NCBI GenBank assembly: GCA_000438195.1
Contig: FR903061.1
Location: forward strand, 1-34,544
DNA from: Mycoplasma sp. CAG:776
GTDB taxonomy: Bacteria > Bacillota_I > Bacilli_A > RF39 > UBA660
DNA: 34,544 bases
Reading direction: 5' to 3'
Within the stretch, counting starts at the first letter, position 1. Each line of letters begins with the position of its first letter. Under the pieces are notes generated by a model. That model ran no database searches, was not told the DNA's origin, and saw only the letters and a list, made by a program, of their open reading frames with translations. Shown piece by piece: positions 1 to 7,879 of this stretch. Made by a program: the position numbers and the translations under genes.

Positions 1-73
1 TTATTTCTACTTTCATTACTTTCGACAAAACTTGCCAAAAAATATTTTGTATTACACATTGCATTATATTTAT

Positions 74-102
74 AATATACAGTATTATTGAATGTTAGTC
101 AA
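74..102 (-). promoter_or_regulatory. Promoter reading out of the left edge
   Basis: On the minus strand a -35 TTGACT (97-102) and a -10 TATATT (74-79) are separated by 17 bases. It would drive a minus-strand gene lying left of the window. No coding sequence for that gene is visible in the first 73 bases. Confidence 0.5.
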
Positions 103-136
103 TATTTTTGTTACTATTTTTGTACATTCAGACCAT

Positions 137-167
137 AAAAAAACTATTATGCGTTTCACATAATAGT
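137..167 (-). terminator. Intrinsic terminator of the ytxH operon
   Basis: A perfect 9-bp stem (ACTATTATG, 143-151, against 159-167) with a 7-base loop is followed on the minus strand by a T run (137-142). It lies directly after the YtxH stop codon. Confidence 0.85.
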
Positions 168-172
168 CTTCC

Positions 173-610
173 TTATTTATTAGACTTAGATAATTTCTTA
201 GGTTCTTCTTCTTTCAATTTTGCAGTAATAGACTCTAAAGTTTTAATAGTAGATTCCTTTACCTCTTTAGCTGCTGCTTCAATGACAGGAGTACCCTTCT
301 TTACAGCATATTGAACTAATTCATCAGCTTTCTTTTTTATCTTTTTAGCCCCTTCTTTTATTTTTTCTGCTACTACTTCTTTATCTAAATTTTTTAAATC
401 TTCTTTAATTTCATTTACTTTATTTTCAATAGTTTCCTTTACTTCTTCAATATCAATATTTTTAGCTTTTTCTAATAAATCATCCATCTTCTTTTTTAAA
501 TCAGCTCTTGTTTCTTTACCACTTTTAGGAGCAAACAAAATTCCTAACCCTACTCCAATACCAGCACCTAATAAAAACTTACCTAAACCGCTCTTATTAT
601 TTTTACTCAT
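173..610 (-). CDS. YtxH-domain small membrane protein
   Basis: This 145-residue protein starts at the ATG at 608-610, behind a GAGAGGAAGAGG purine-rich site; the longer upstream reading has no ribosome site. Residues 8-27 form a glycine-rich hydrophobic segment ending in APKSGKETR, the signature of the YtxH family (Gram-positive membrane-associated proteins linked to general stress). The rest is a charged, Lys/Glu-rich helix that probably forms a coiled coil. It is the last gene of a four-gene operon. Its start overlaps the upstream DUF948-like stop in ATGAGTAA, as expected for translational coupling. YtxH and DUF948 (YtxG) proteins are neighbours in many Bacilli, which supports both calls. 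The molecular role is unknown. Confidence 0.85.
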   Translation of the reverse strand: MSKNNKSGLGKFLLGAGIGVGLGILFAPKSGKETRADLKKKMDDLLEKAKNIDIEEVKETIENKVNEIKEDLKNLDKEVVAEKIKEGAKKIKKKADELVQYAVKKGTPVIEAAAKEVKESTIKTLESITAKLKEEEPKKLSKSNK

Positions 611-899
611 CTTCCTCTTCCTCTCTTTTTTTATTTTTCTTTCTAAAGAACAACTTTGATGCAAAAGAAGATAAACCATCTACTACTTTATCAGTAATAG
701 CAACAAGCTTATCGGTTGTAAAATCAACGATTTGAAATAAACCATTAAGTGATTCTACTTTTTCATTTACATCATCAACAACTTTTTCTACTTTGTTAAT
801 TGTAATAATTGACTTGATTCCCAATATAATACCAATAACCAATAAAATAATTAATAAAACATAAATGATAATTGGTAAAAAAGATAACCAAAAGTCCAT
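603..899 (-). CDS. DUF948/YtxG-like membrane protein
   Basis: A 98-residue protein with one long N-terminal membrane helix (about residues 5-29), then a hydrophilic helical part with regularly spaced hydrophobic residues, and a basic then acidic tail. This layout and its place directly before a YtxH gene fit the DUF948 (YtxG) family, although it is shorter than typical members. The start codon overlaps the stop of the preceding gene by one base (TAATG), and its own stop overlaps the ytxH start. The three genes are therefore probably co-translated. The function is not known. Confidence in the family is moderate, and in the gene being real it is high. Confidence 0.7.
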   Translation of the reverse strand: MDFWLSFLPIIIYVLLIILLVIGIILGIKSIITINKVEKVVDDVNEKVESLNGLFQIVDFTTDKLVAITDKVVDGLSSFASKLFFRKKNKKREEEEDE

Positions 900-1798
900 T
901 ATTTCTCCTCCTCTCTATTCTCATACATTGAATCAATTAAATCAAACAAATCATTTTCAAGAGTATCATCTTCTAAACTAACCTCATGTTTCTCTTCTTT
1001 TAAAGGCTCTAATTCTTCTTCATTCTCCAATGGCTCAACTTCTGGAAATGATCTATCAATTTCATCATCAATGGCATCATTAATATTAATTACTTCATCA
1101 CTACTATCTTTCAATAATTCATCAATCGTTCTAGCTTTCTCTATTTTTTCCTCTAACGCTTTATCAATAACAATATCTTCATCTTTTAATTCCTTATTTT
1201 CTATAACTTTTTCTTCTTGCTTTCCAAAAGCTTTCTTCCTTACTACGTCGACATCTAATGATCTAGTTGATGTAACCTCAGTTCTTGTAGTGATTTCATC
1301 AGGGGTATAATTTTTATCTAAAATACCATAAACCGGACTTATAATTGGAGATGGCTTAAATTTCTTAACTTCTTTTGGCTCTTCTGGCTTTTTATAATCT
1401 TTTCGATACTCAGGCTTGTATTCATTTTTTTTCTCAACTCTCTTACGTTCATGTTCCAAAACATTAGTAGTCCTTTTTTTAGGAACAAAACTCTCAAATT
1501 CTTCCTCATCAAAAGCTGGAAAATTAAAAATTTTCTCACTTTTAAACAATTCTCTTTCACTAACAACATTATTATCAGCAGCGTTAAAGCGAACCTTCTC
1601 TTCCATCTTCTTTTCTTCACGAATAACAGGCTCTAAATTATCATAATTTTGATAATTAGTTATTTTTACTTCTTCTTTTTTAGGTAACTCTTTATATTCC
1701 CGAACCACTTCTGGCTTTTTTTCTTTTTTTTCAATAACCGGAATTTCTACTTCTTCCTCTTCAAATAATATATTTTTAAGTTTACTGACTAAACCCAT
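899..1798 (-). CDS. Acidic, largely disordered cytoplasmic protein
   Basis: The start was placed at the ATG at 1796-1798 (AGGAAGGTGG five bases upstream), giving 299 residues. The GTG three codons earlier lies inside that ribosome site. The N-terminus (MGLVSKLKNILFEEEEVEIP) is a short amphipathic helix that could bind the membrane. The remainder is rich in Glu, Lys and Asp with little predicted fold, except for a conserved-looking hydrophobic patch, SPIISPVYGILDKNYT, near residues 150-165. No signal peptide is seen. It sits 13 bases after a lipoprotein gene and overlaps the DUF948-like gene, so it belongs to the same envelope-related operon. The pattern suggests a scaffold or division-associated protein, but this is inference. 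Confidence 0.75.
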   Translation of the reverse strand: MGLVSKLKNILFEEEEVEIPVIEKKEKKPEVVREYKELPKKEEVKITNYQNYDNLEPVIREEKKMEEKVRFNAADNNVVSERELFKSEKIFNFPAFDEEEFESFVPKKRTTNVLEHERKRVEKKNEYKPEYRKDYKKPEEPKEVKKFKPSPIISPVYGILDKNYTPDEITTRTEVTSTRSLDVDVVRKKAFGKQEEKVIENKELKDEDIVIDKALEEKIEKARTIDELLKDSSDEVININDAIDDEIDRSFPEVEPLENEEELEPLKEEKHEVSLEDDTLENDLFDLIDSMYENREEEK

Positions 1799-1811
1799 AA
1801 TATCCACCTTC

Positions 1812-2444
1812 CTAATTTACATAATCCGGATCTCTTATTTCATCGGTTTCTTCTATATCTTCTGTAAATTGCAAGTAATTATCACTACCTACAATCTCAA
1901 AAATGTCATATTTTTCTTCAGATGATTCAAAAATATCATCACCCAAATAATTTTCAATCACACTATTATTATACGTAATTGATGTCAATATGCTCATAGC
2001 ATATGCAACAACTTTTTTAATATCTCTCTCATATGCTACTACTTCTATTTTAGCATAATTATACATAATTTCAATTAAATATTGATCATTTTCATAATTA
2101 TTTATCTCTATAAACCCATTTTTATTCTGATTAACTAGATTTGCAGAATAATAAGCATCCTGATTTACCATATAAGAAAAACCAACTTCACTATCATAGC
2201 TTACAATATCAACATATAAATAATATAAATATTTTTGATCACTAATTATCTCATTAAATTCTTTACTTGACTTAATAAATAATCCTTTTGGAAGATAATA
2301 CCGATAACCATTTCTATTGACATTAGTAGTATCAACACGACTATTAATAGAATCACTTAAAATACCGCCTATACTACTATTTTCAATACTAGTACATCCA
2401 CTCAAAAAGATAAGAACAAATCCTAGCAGGAATAACTTTTTCAT
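1812..2444 (-). CDS. Hypothetical lipoprotein
   Basis: A 210-residue protein with a classic lipoprotein signal: MKK, a hydrophobic stretch, then the lipobox LSGC with Cys17 as the acylation site. The mature part is a mixed alpha/beta domain of about 190 residues rich in Tyr, Asn and Asp, followed by an acidic tail. No known domain was recognised. A strong AGGAGG site lies 6 bases before the ATG, and a good promoter lies just upstream, so this is the first gene of the four-gene lipoprotein to YtxH operon. The co-transcribed membrane proteins suggest an envelope role, possibly in stress or division. That is inferred from context only. Confidence 0.8.
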   Translation of the reverse strand: MKKLFLLGFVLIFLSGCTSIENSSIGGILSDSINSRVDTTNVNRNGYRYYLPKGLFIKSSKEFNEIISDQKYLYYLYVDIVSYDSEVGFSYMVNQDAYYSANLVNQNKNGFIEINNYENDQYLIEIMYNYAKIEVVAYERDIKKVVAYAMSILTSITYNNSVIENYLGDDIFESSEEKYDIFEIVGSDNYLQFTEDIEETDEIRDPDYVN

Positions 2445-2464
2445 AAATCCTCCTACAATTCATA

Positions 2465-2493
2465 ATTATAAACAAAAAAACTAGAAAAATCAA
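2465..2493 (-). promoter_or_regulatory. Promoter of the lipoprotein-YtxH operon
   Basis: On the minus strand -35 TTGATT (2488-2493) and -10 TATAAT (2465-2470) are separated by 17 bases, about 20 bases upstream of the lipoprotein ATG. The -35 abuts the terminator of the preceding gene. Confidence 0.75.
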
Positions 2494-2495
2494 TC

Positions 2496-2535
2496 AAAAA
2501 AAAGAAGAGCCTATAAATATTGTTTAAACTCTTCT
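2496..2535 (-). terminator. Terminator overlapping the end of the preceding gene
   Basis: A 7-bp stem, AGAAGAG (2503-2509) against CTCTTCT (2529-2535), is followed on the minus strand by a long T run. The 5' arm lies inside the last codons of the gene ending at 2511. Confidence 0.75.
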
Positions 2536-2948
2536 CTATTATGTTCTTCTGTTTCTAAAAGCCTTTTAGCAAGACTTAAAATTTCCTCATCATCACCCTC
2601 GTACTGATTTAACTCAGCAGTTATTTCTAAAACACCTTTTTGATTTCCTTCCATCATGAGTTTAGCAATTTCCTTATCACCTTTATTCATAGTCATAACC
2701 TCAGCCATTGCTTTACTACTAAGTTCTTTTAATTTACTAATTTCTTCTTCTTTCGCCCCATATTTAATAAGAATACTTTTAGCATCTTCTAAAAACTTTT
2801 CATACTCTTTTCTTTGTTCTTGAATTAATTTAGCAATTTTATTATTTTCTACCTTTTTTATTACGGTATCAATACCAATTAATCCCATTTGAGCATTTTG
2901 ATAAATTAAATTTAAGAAAATAATATTTTTATTTTGACGTTCTTTCAT
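2511..2948 (-). CDS. Small all-helical protein, possibly ferritin-like fold
   Basis: The start is taken at ATG 2946-2948 (145 residues, MKERQNKNIIFLNLIYQNAQ...), because the upstream extension runs back through the end of a decayed gene and its hairpin. The protein looks entirely helical, with conserved-looking QNAQMG near the N-terminus and Glu-rich helices. This resembles the uncharacterised four-helix-bundle proteins of the DUF2383/PA2169 type; the assignment is tentative. The ribosome site is weak (GGGTGAT). Immediately upstream on the same strand lies a degraded fragment about 86% identical to its own N-terminal coding region, evidence of a past tandem duplication. The function is unknown. 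Confidence 0.65.
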   Translation of the reverse strand: MKERQNKNIIFLNLIYQNAQMGLIGIDTVIKKVENNKIAKLIQEQRKEYEKFLEDAKSILIKYGAKEEEISKLKELSSKAMAEVMTMNKGDKEIAKLMMEGNQKGVLEITAELNQYEGDDEEILSLAKRLLETEEHNREEFKQYL

Positions 2949-2975
2949 ATAAAAATCACCCACTATTATTATGGA
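2945..2975 (-). terminator. Hairpin with T run between gene remnant and downstream gene
   Basis: On the minus strand AAATCATCCA pairs with TGGGTGATTT (one G-U pair) and is followed by TTTTT, ending a few bases before the ATG at 2948. It looks like the terminator of the decayed gene ending at 2995. It also covers the weak ribosome site of the next gene, so it could act as an attenuator. Confidence 0.55.
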
Positions 2976-2994
2976 TGATTTCTCTAAAATTATT

Positions 2995-3140
2995 CTATCT
3001 TCCACCAAGTTGATGATATTTCTTTTGCATTTCCTCGTAATAATAATTTGTCAGATCTAAAACCCCAAAATTCTTTTTAATATTTTCAACTAATCCTATT
3101 TAAACATTTTGATAAATTAAATTCAAAAAAAGAATATTCT
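2995..3140 (-). pseudogene. Decayed tandem paralog of the adjacent helical protein
   Basis: Bases 3092-3140 match 2881-2929, inside the N-terminal coding part of the intact gene at 2511-2948, at about 42 of 49 positions by eye. In the same frame the fragment reads NLIYQNV, a TAA stop, then IGLVENIKK and an open stretch ending YEEMQKKYHQLGGR before TAG at 2995-2997. The C-terminal part does not match the intact neighbour, so it may come from a divergent paralog or an internal deletion. A stop codon plus loss of both the start and the middle make it non-functional. Confidence 0.6.
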
Positions 3141-3189
3141 GAAAAACAAAACACAAATTTAATCAAATAAATAAATCTTATAATATTTA

Positions 3190-3702
3190 TATCATGATTC
3201 ATAATTCTTCGTAATCTATTTTTATATCTAATAGGAAGAAGTTTTCTTATATAGCCATTTTCATCAACACTAAGTTCAGGAGCATATATACCAGTATTAA
3301 ATTCTATAAAATCAACAACTAATCTTCTATGACAAAACTCATCTTCAGGCTCATGACAAAGAAGAATTATACTATTCCCAAACCGTTCATATAATGTATT
3401 TAACAACTCAATTACATCTAAATCTTTAAGTCTAATATCATAGTAACTTCTTATATATTCATCTTCAATTTTTTTCTAAATTCTAAGTATTATCTTACTT
3501 TTAAAGCATCTTGTTTTAATTTTAACAGTTCTTCATACTTTTCTGCAAAAGGTATGTAAGTAACTAATTTGGGTGCTAATTTTTTATATGAAGGTCCAAA
3601 ATACCCCCAAGCATTTCCTCCATCCCCTGTAATGGAAACTGTATTACCACTTTTAACATTTGCATAGCTTCCAGTGCCTAAAATAATTTTTGATAAAATC
3701 AC
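3190..3702 (-). pseudogene. Decayed DUF488 family gene
   Basis: Two reading frames together rebuild a DUF488 protein. The first part (3490-3702) contains NTVSITGDGGNAWGYFGPSY followed by KKLAPK, the N-terminal hallmark of the family. It ends at a TAA (3490-3492). About 20 bases further on, at a run of seven A (minus strand), the frame shifts, and EYIRSYYDIRLKDLD leads into LLCHEPEDEFCHRRLV, the Cys-His-Arg signature of the C-terminal half. The apparent start is a GTG without a good ribosome site. A better ATG (AGGTGG upstream, near 3713) is in another frame, so a further frameshift near the start is likely. DUF488 proteins have no firmly established function. One stop and at least one frameshift indicate loss of function. 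Confidence 0.8.
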
Positions 3703-3752
3703 TTTTACTCATAAAACCACCTAATAATCCATCCAAAAACTTTTATATTTTT

Positions 3753-5387
3753 CTACACTTCTTGAACTACTGCAATAATCATTGGCTTGCACTCAGTTTC
3801 TTCAAATAAATATTTAGATAATTCATCACGAATTTCTGTTTTAATCTTATTAAAATCAACATAATTAGGCGTAATATTTCTCTCAATAATAGCTTCACTA
3901 ATTCTTTTTATTTCACAAATCATTTCTGCTGAATCTTTTACATAAATAAACCCTCTAGTTGTAACTTCTGGTCCAACTAATAAAATTTTGTCTTGCTTAG
4001 AAATTGTCGCACTAATTAAAACAATTCCATTTTCACTCAACATTTCTCGATCTTTAATAACAAGTTCTCCAATATCATCACTAGACTTACCATCAATTAA
4101 AGCATCTCCAACTTTAATTTTTTCATTTTTATCTACTAACTCACCATTTAGAAAAGAAATAGCTTCCCCATTCTGTTTCAAAATAATATTATCTCTAGGA
4201 ATTCCAAGCGAATAAGCAAGATCGGCATTCCCCACCATATAACGATATTCACCCTTAACAGGCATATAATATTTAGGTCTCATAAGTTTAATCATTTGCA
4301 TTAAGTCTTCACTAGAAGCATGATGTAAAATTGTTTTATCTTTCGGAATATTTACAATTTCACAACCATATTCTGCTAAATCATTTTCAAGTCTTACTAA
4401 TACTTTTTCATTACTATCATATCTAGGCTCTGCAAAAACAACAGTATCATTTTCTCTAAGTTTAATAAATTTATCATAGCCATTTAATATTTTAGACATT
4501 GCTGCATAAGGACTAGCTTTATCATCACAAATAAGTAAAATAGCATTATTATCATTAATATTAGACAAATCACCAAGCATATCATTAGAAATAGATAAAT
4601 AACCTTCTTTTAATCCAAAATTTACTACATTTTGTAATTTTTTACCCATAATAACAATTTTACGATGAGAATTGAGTGATGCCTCAAATATTTCTTCAAT
4701 CGTATATAAATGAGTTGGTAAAACCATAAACATAATTCTACCTTGAGCATCTTTAATTGCTTTTCTAAAAACATCAATTAACTTATGATTAGGAGAAGTA
4801 TGACCTACATTTTCACTAAAAACTGATTCACTAAGCAAACATAAAACTCCTTTTTTTCCAATATAAGCAATTTTACCCAAATCCATATCATAAGCTCCCA
4901 TCATAGATGGATCAAAAATAAAATCACCAGTATAACAAATAGCCCCATCTTTCGTATTTACCACATACATAACAGCATCTGGTGCGCTATGAGTTACACT
5001 AATAGGAAAAATACTAACATGACCAAAATTCATCTTTTTATGAGCTTGAATTTCTATAATATTATTTGAATTCACTCCATTTTCCATAAGCACATACTTC
5101 GTAAACTTAGTAGCATAAACTCGAATATTTGGAATTTGAGAAAGCAAATCACTAGTAGCACCCATATTTTCTAAGTGCCCATGAGTAATAAATAATCCTT
5201 TAATTCTTTTTCTATTTTTTACTAAATAAGAGAAATCAGGAATAATATAATCAATACCAAGCATATTTCCACTAGCATATTTAAGACCACAATCAAAAAT
5301 AAAAATATCTTTATCTATTTCCATCACATACATATTTTTACCATTTTCATCTAATCCACCCAGACTAAAAATCTTTATTTTACTCAA
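3753..5387 (-). CDS. rnjB: Ribonuclease J2-like protein (degenerate active site)
   Basis: A 544-residue metallo-beta-lactamase/beta-CASP protein related along its length to the RNase J1 at 13011. The start is the TTG at 5385-5387, nine bases after CGGAG; the GTG ten codons earlier lacks a ribosome site. The metal-binding motif is altered: HGHEDH of RNase J1 is HGHLEN here (residues 69-74), and the late His of PMHGEYR is Lys378 (PVKGEYR). His133 and Asp155 are kept. B. subtilis RNase J2 has the same kind of degeneracy and acts mainly as a partner of J1 in a 5'-3' exonuclease/endonuclease complex for mRNA decay and rRNA maturation. By analogy this is the J2-type subunit. A strong promoter lies just upstream. 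It appears monocistronic, and no clear terminator was seen. Confidence 0.85.
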   Translation of the reverse strand: MSKIKIFSLGGLDENGKNMYVMEIDKDIFIFDCGLKYASGNMLGIDYIIPDFSYLVKNRKRIKGLFITHGHLENMGATSDLLSQIPNIRVYATKFTKYVLMENGVNSNNIIEIQAHKKMNFGHVSIFPISVTHSAPDAVMYVVNTKDGAICYTGDFIFDPSMMGAYDMDLGKIAYIGKKGVLCLLSESVFSENVGHTSPNHKLIDVFRKAIKDAQGRIMFMVLPTHLYTIEEIFEASLNSHRKIVIMGKKLQNVVNFGLKEGYLSISNDMLGDLSNINDNNAILLICDDKASPYAAMSKILNGYDKFIKLRENDTVVFAEPRYDSNEKVLVRLENDLAEYGCEIVNIPKDKTILHHASSEDLMQMIKLMRPKYYMPVKGEYRYMVGNADLAYSLGIPRDNIILKQNGEAISFLNGELVDKNEKIKVGDALIDGKSSDDIGELVIKDREMLSENGIVLISATISKQDKILLVGPEVTTRGFIYVKDSAEMICEIKRISEAIIERNITPNYVDFNKIKTEIRDELSKYLFEETECKPMIIAVVQEV

Positions 5388-5447
5388 AATAATCAACTCC
5401 GTTTCAAAAAAATACACATAAAATAAAAAAGTTTTAAGGCAAAAACA

Positions 5448-5475
5448 TTATATCAAAAAACTTAAATGATTGCAA
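5448..5475 (-). promoter_or_regulatory. Promoter of the RNase J2-like gene
   Basis: On the minus strand -35 TTGCAA (5470-5475) and -10 TATAAT (5448-5453) have exactly 17 bases between them, about 60 bases before the TTG start. Confidence 0.75.
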
Positions 5476-5515
5476 CAACGATTGTTTTATTTAAATTATA
5501 ACAAAAAAAAGAAAA

Positions 5516-6295
5516 CTAAACATTTTCTTCGCTAATTAAATCACTTAAATAAACAATATCATAATTTTTATACTTAATCTCTTTTAAAAGTAATTTAACA
5601 TCACTTAATTGAGCAGTTTTATCAATGAGAATAATACTACCGCTTTCTAAATCATTTTTTGTTTCAATATAATTAGTAGAATTTAAAGTGAGTGTTGGCT
5701 CAACTAAATACTTCTTTTTGTCTTTACATAATCTATAATTGGTATTATTTAAAACACAAATATTTTTATTTTCCTTATTAAGATTCAATGTATTTTCTAA
5801 AGAAAGAAAAGCCTCATTTTCATTGTTAATGACTTCAAAATAATTATTTTTTTGATACGTATTTAAATTAACAAGTAAATTAGCTTTATATTGATTAGAT
5901 TCTAAATATTCGCTTATCTCTCCTTCTTCACTTAAAATCAAACTTACTTTCTTTAATTTAGAATTTCCTTGATAAATAATTTTATCTTTATGATCTTGTA
6001 ATGATATTTCAGGTTTTATCTGGTCAAATACCAAATAATATTGATTAAAAGTATCTAACTCTTGCATCTTATAAAAAGATTCTCTTGCATTCACCTCTAA
6101 ACCATTAATTCCAGGTATAATATAATCTCCATCGATTAAAGCATTTACAAAATCTTCTTCATAATTATCTTTTTCTTCATGAATACTCTGCATAAGTGGA
6201 TTCTTATTAAGGACAATTAGAGCAATTTTTTCGGTATAATAAAAACTAAATACCATAATAATAGCTAATCCTAAATATTGATAATATTTTCGCAT
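5516..6295 (-). CDS. Membrane-anchored protein, polysaccharide deacetylase-like family
   Basis: The start is ATG 6293-6295, five bases after AGGTGA (259 residues); the GTG three codons upstream overlaps that site. An N-terminal membrane helix (about residues 6-28) anchors a large extracellular part. The segment IIPGINGLEVNARESFYKMQ, followed by ISLQDHKDKII and VSLILSEEGEI, resembles the N-terminal region of a group of proteins in uncultured Bacilli often labelled polysaccharide deacetylase-like. The metal-binding Asp and His motifs of true NodB deacetylases are not visible, so it may be a non-catalytic relative. It follows an XRE regulator gene on the same strand after about 60 bases. A role in the cell envelope is likely; catalysis is doubtful. 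Confidence 0.55.
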   Translation of the reverse strand: MRKYYQYLGLAIIMVFSFYYTEKIALIVLNKNPLMQSIHEEKDNYEEDFVNALIDGDYIIPGINGLEVNARESFYKMQELDTFNQYYLVFDQIKPEISLQDHKDKIIYQGNSKLKKVSLILSEEGEISEYLESNQYKANLLVNLNTYQKNNYFEVINNENEAFLSLENTLNLNKENKNICVLNNTNYRLCKDKKKYLVEPTLTLNSTNYIETKNDLESGSIILIDKTAQLSDVKLLLKEIKYKNYDIVYLSDLISEENV

Positions 6296-6356
6296 AACAT
6301 TCACCTAAGAAAATTATATGCACTATCATTTTAGAAATGAAAAAAGTGAGCAAAGT

Positions 6357-6716
6357 TTAACCAATTATTTTTTTCACTAACTCTGCTCCTCGTTTTGGAT
6401 CTTCCATTAAGATATCATAAACTAACTTATTTTTCTTAATTTCTTCTATAAAAGTAATCTCTTCTTTAGTTAAAGTAACATACTCTTCAAAAGAATATTT
6501 ATCAACTGTTTTTACTAGATAATCCGCACCTAATAAATAATCTGCACTAACACCAAAAACATGGATCATCTCAATCATTGCCTCTAGCGTAGGATTACGT
6601 GTTTCTTTTTCATAACAACAGATGGCAGACTTTCCAACCCCAATCAATTCTCCTAATTCTGTTTGTGTTAAACCTTTGGCTTTCCTTACCTCTCTTAACC
6701 TATTTCCGTTTAACAT
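6357..6716 (-). CDS. XRE-family transcriptional regulator
   Basis: The start is the ATG at 6714-6716 behind GAGGGTGATGG (119 residues). Residues 3-58 form a Cro/C1-type helix-turn-helix (RLREVRKAKGLTQTELGELI, then VGKSAICCYEKETRNPTLEA and DYLLGADY). A C-terminal helical region of about 55 residues probably mediates dimerisation. The domain order resembles small phage-type or SinR-like repressors. The gene is transcribed away from the gene at 6997, with a 280-base AT-rich intergenic region holding both promoters and several inverted repeats, so it may repress itself and the divergent gene. The targets are inferred from position only. Confidence 0.85.
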   Translation of the reverse strand: MLNGNRLREVRKAKGLTQTELGELIGVGKSAICCYEKETRNPTLEAMIEMIHVFGVSADYLLGADYLVKTVDKYSFEEYVTLTKEEITFIEEIKKNKLVYDILMEDPKRGAELVKKIIG

Positions 6717-6741
6717 TCCATCACCCTCGCTTCTCGAAAGA

Positions 6742-6771
6742 ATTATACCTGCTACCAACTTATAATTGTCA
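6742..6771 (-). promoter_or_regulatory. Promoter of the XRE regulator
   Basis: On the minus strand -35 TGACAA (6766-6771) and -10 TATAAT (6742-6747) are separated by 18 bases, about 25 bases upstream of the start codon. Confidence 0.6.
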
Positions 6772-6944
6772 TTTATTCACCTCTGGTAAAAATTAGCAAT
6801 TATTTTTTATCAATTATCAATATTATTGAATAATAAAAGACCTTTTTATCTATTCTACAAAAGCTAAAATCCTTCCATTTTCTAACCCAAACTCTCTTTT
6901 AAGTTAAAAAATATTATACTACACATTTTTTTATTTGTTTAGTG

Positions 6945-6973
6945 TTGTATTTTTCATTTTTTTTTGCTACAAT
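6945..6973 (+). promoter_or_regulatory. Promoter of the tail-anchored protein gene
   Basis: A -35 TTGTAT (6945-6950) and -10 TACAAT (6968-6973) are separated by 17 bases. An imperfect inverted repeat (ATACTACAC near 6916-6924 against GTGTTGTAT at 6942-6950) overlaps the -35 and could be an operator. Confidence 0.6.
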
Positions 6974-6996
6974 AATAATAATTGGAGGGTATTAAA

Positions 6997-7833
6997 ATGA
7001 ATGAACATAATCCATTTAACAATAGTACTATAGAAATGCCAAAATATCGCGTAGATAATTCAAGAGAAGAGATAATAAATATAAGAGATTATCCATCAAA
7101 CTCCAAAACTGAAAGTCCTGATTCTCAAAAACCATTCGAAGAACCAGTAAATCAAAATGGCATCAGTAAAACTAAAATCATTAATATCAACGATTTTATT
7201 TTTCGACAATATATAGAGTTTTATCCAGAGCTACAAGGATTAAACTGTAAAGAAAATACATTATATTTAAAAGAAAATAATGAAATTGTAGCTAGTGAAG
7301 TCCTAACTTTTGATTTACGAACTCTTCCAGGAGAAGCTTGGAATGTAGATGCTAAAACTTTTATTGAAAACATCAAAATTAATAAAAGCTGCAAACAATT
7401 AGAAGGATTTCTTAACTTCTTAAATTCTTCTGCCTATAACAATATAATCCTTGATAAAGAACAATTAAATAATCAAATTACAAATTATATGAATTTATAT
7501 TTTAGTGTAAAAGATTCTTCTCACTACTTAACAGAAGATAATAGAATCCTAATTGGTTCTTTAGATACCTTAATCGCTAACCTCCCTAAAGAAACACCAA
7601 TCGGTTTATTAATTAATCAAAAATTAGATGAATATTTTGAAATAACTAAAGAAATTGGTGATACAAAAGGAAAAGGAATGGTTTTAGAACTTAAAAATAA
7701 AAATGTTCCAGCAATTATACCTGAAGAAGAACCAACAAGAAAATTAGGAAAAGCTGCTTTTGTTAATGTAGCCATTATCTTATACGCCGTTTTAAATATT
7801 GGAATTATTTTAGCTATAGCCCTTATGAAGTAG
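6997..7833 (+). CDS. Tail-anchored membrane protein of unknown function
   Basis: The start is ATG 6997 behind TTGGAGGG (278 residues). The N-terminal 50 residues are polar and Asn/Pro/Glu-rich. A helical middle region (about 55-240) follows, then a single hydrophobic helix at the very C-terminus (last about 25 residues, ending LAIALMK). There is no signal peptide, so the bulk should be cytoplasmic with the tail in the membrane. No known domain was recognised. A terminator hairpin includes the stop codon. The gene has its own promoter, is divergent from the XRE regulator, and is followed by tmRNA. Confidence 0.75.
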   Translation: MNEHNPFNNSTIEMPKYRVDNSREEIINIRDYPSNSKTESPDSQKPFEEPVNQNGISKTKIININDFIFRQYIEFYPELQGLNCKENTLYLKENNEIVASEVLTFDLRTLPGEAWNVDAKTFIENIKINKSCKQLEGFLNFLNSSAYNNIILDKEQLNNQITNYMNLYFSVKDSSHYLTEDNRILIGSLDTLIANLPKETPIGLLINQKLDEYFEITKEIGDTKGKGMVLELKNKNVPAIIPEEEPTRKLGKAAFVNVAIILYAVLNIGIILAIALMK

Positions 7834-7852
7834 AAAATACTTCATTTTTTTT
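7825..7852 (+). terminator. Terminator spanning the stop codon
   Basis: A perfect 8-bp stem, ATGAAGTA (7825-7832) and TACTTCAT (7838-7845), with loop GAAAA is followed by eight T. The 5' arm carries the last codons and most of the stop codon. Confidence 0.9.
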
Positions 7853-7861
7853 ATAACATAT

Positions 7862-7869
7862 GCTATAAT
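7862..7869 (+). promoter_or_regulatory. Extended -10 promoter of tmRNA
   Basis: TATAAT (7864-7869) is preceded by GC, with TG in the run TATGCTATAAT giving an extended -10 character. Transcription would begin within a few bases of the mature 5' end at 7880. No strong -35 is visible because this region is the T run of the previous terminator. Confidence 0.6.
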
Positions 7870-7879
7870 TAAAACATAT

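Noticed and set aside
1071..1646. Several open frames on the plus strand opposite the acidic protein gene
   Set aside because: They are rich in Ser, Phe and Leu, lack ribosome sites, and mirror the Glu/Lys codons of the real minus-strand gene.
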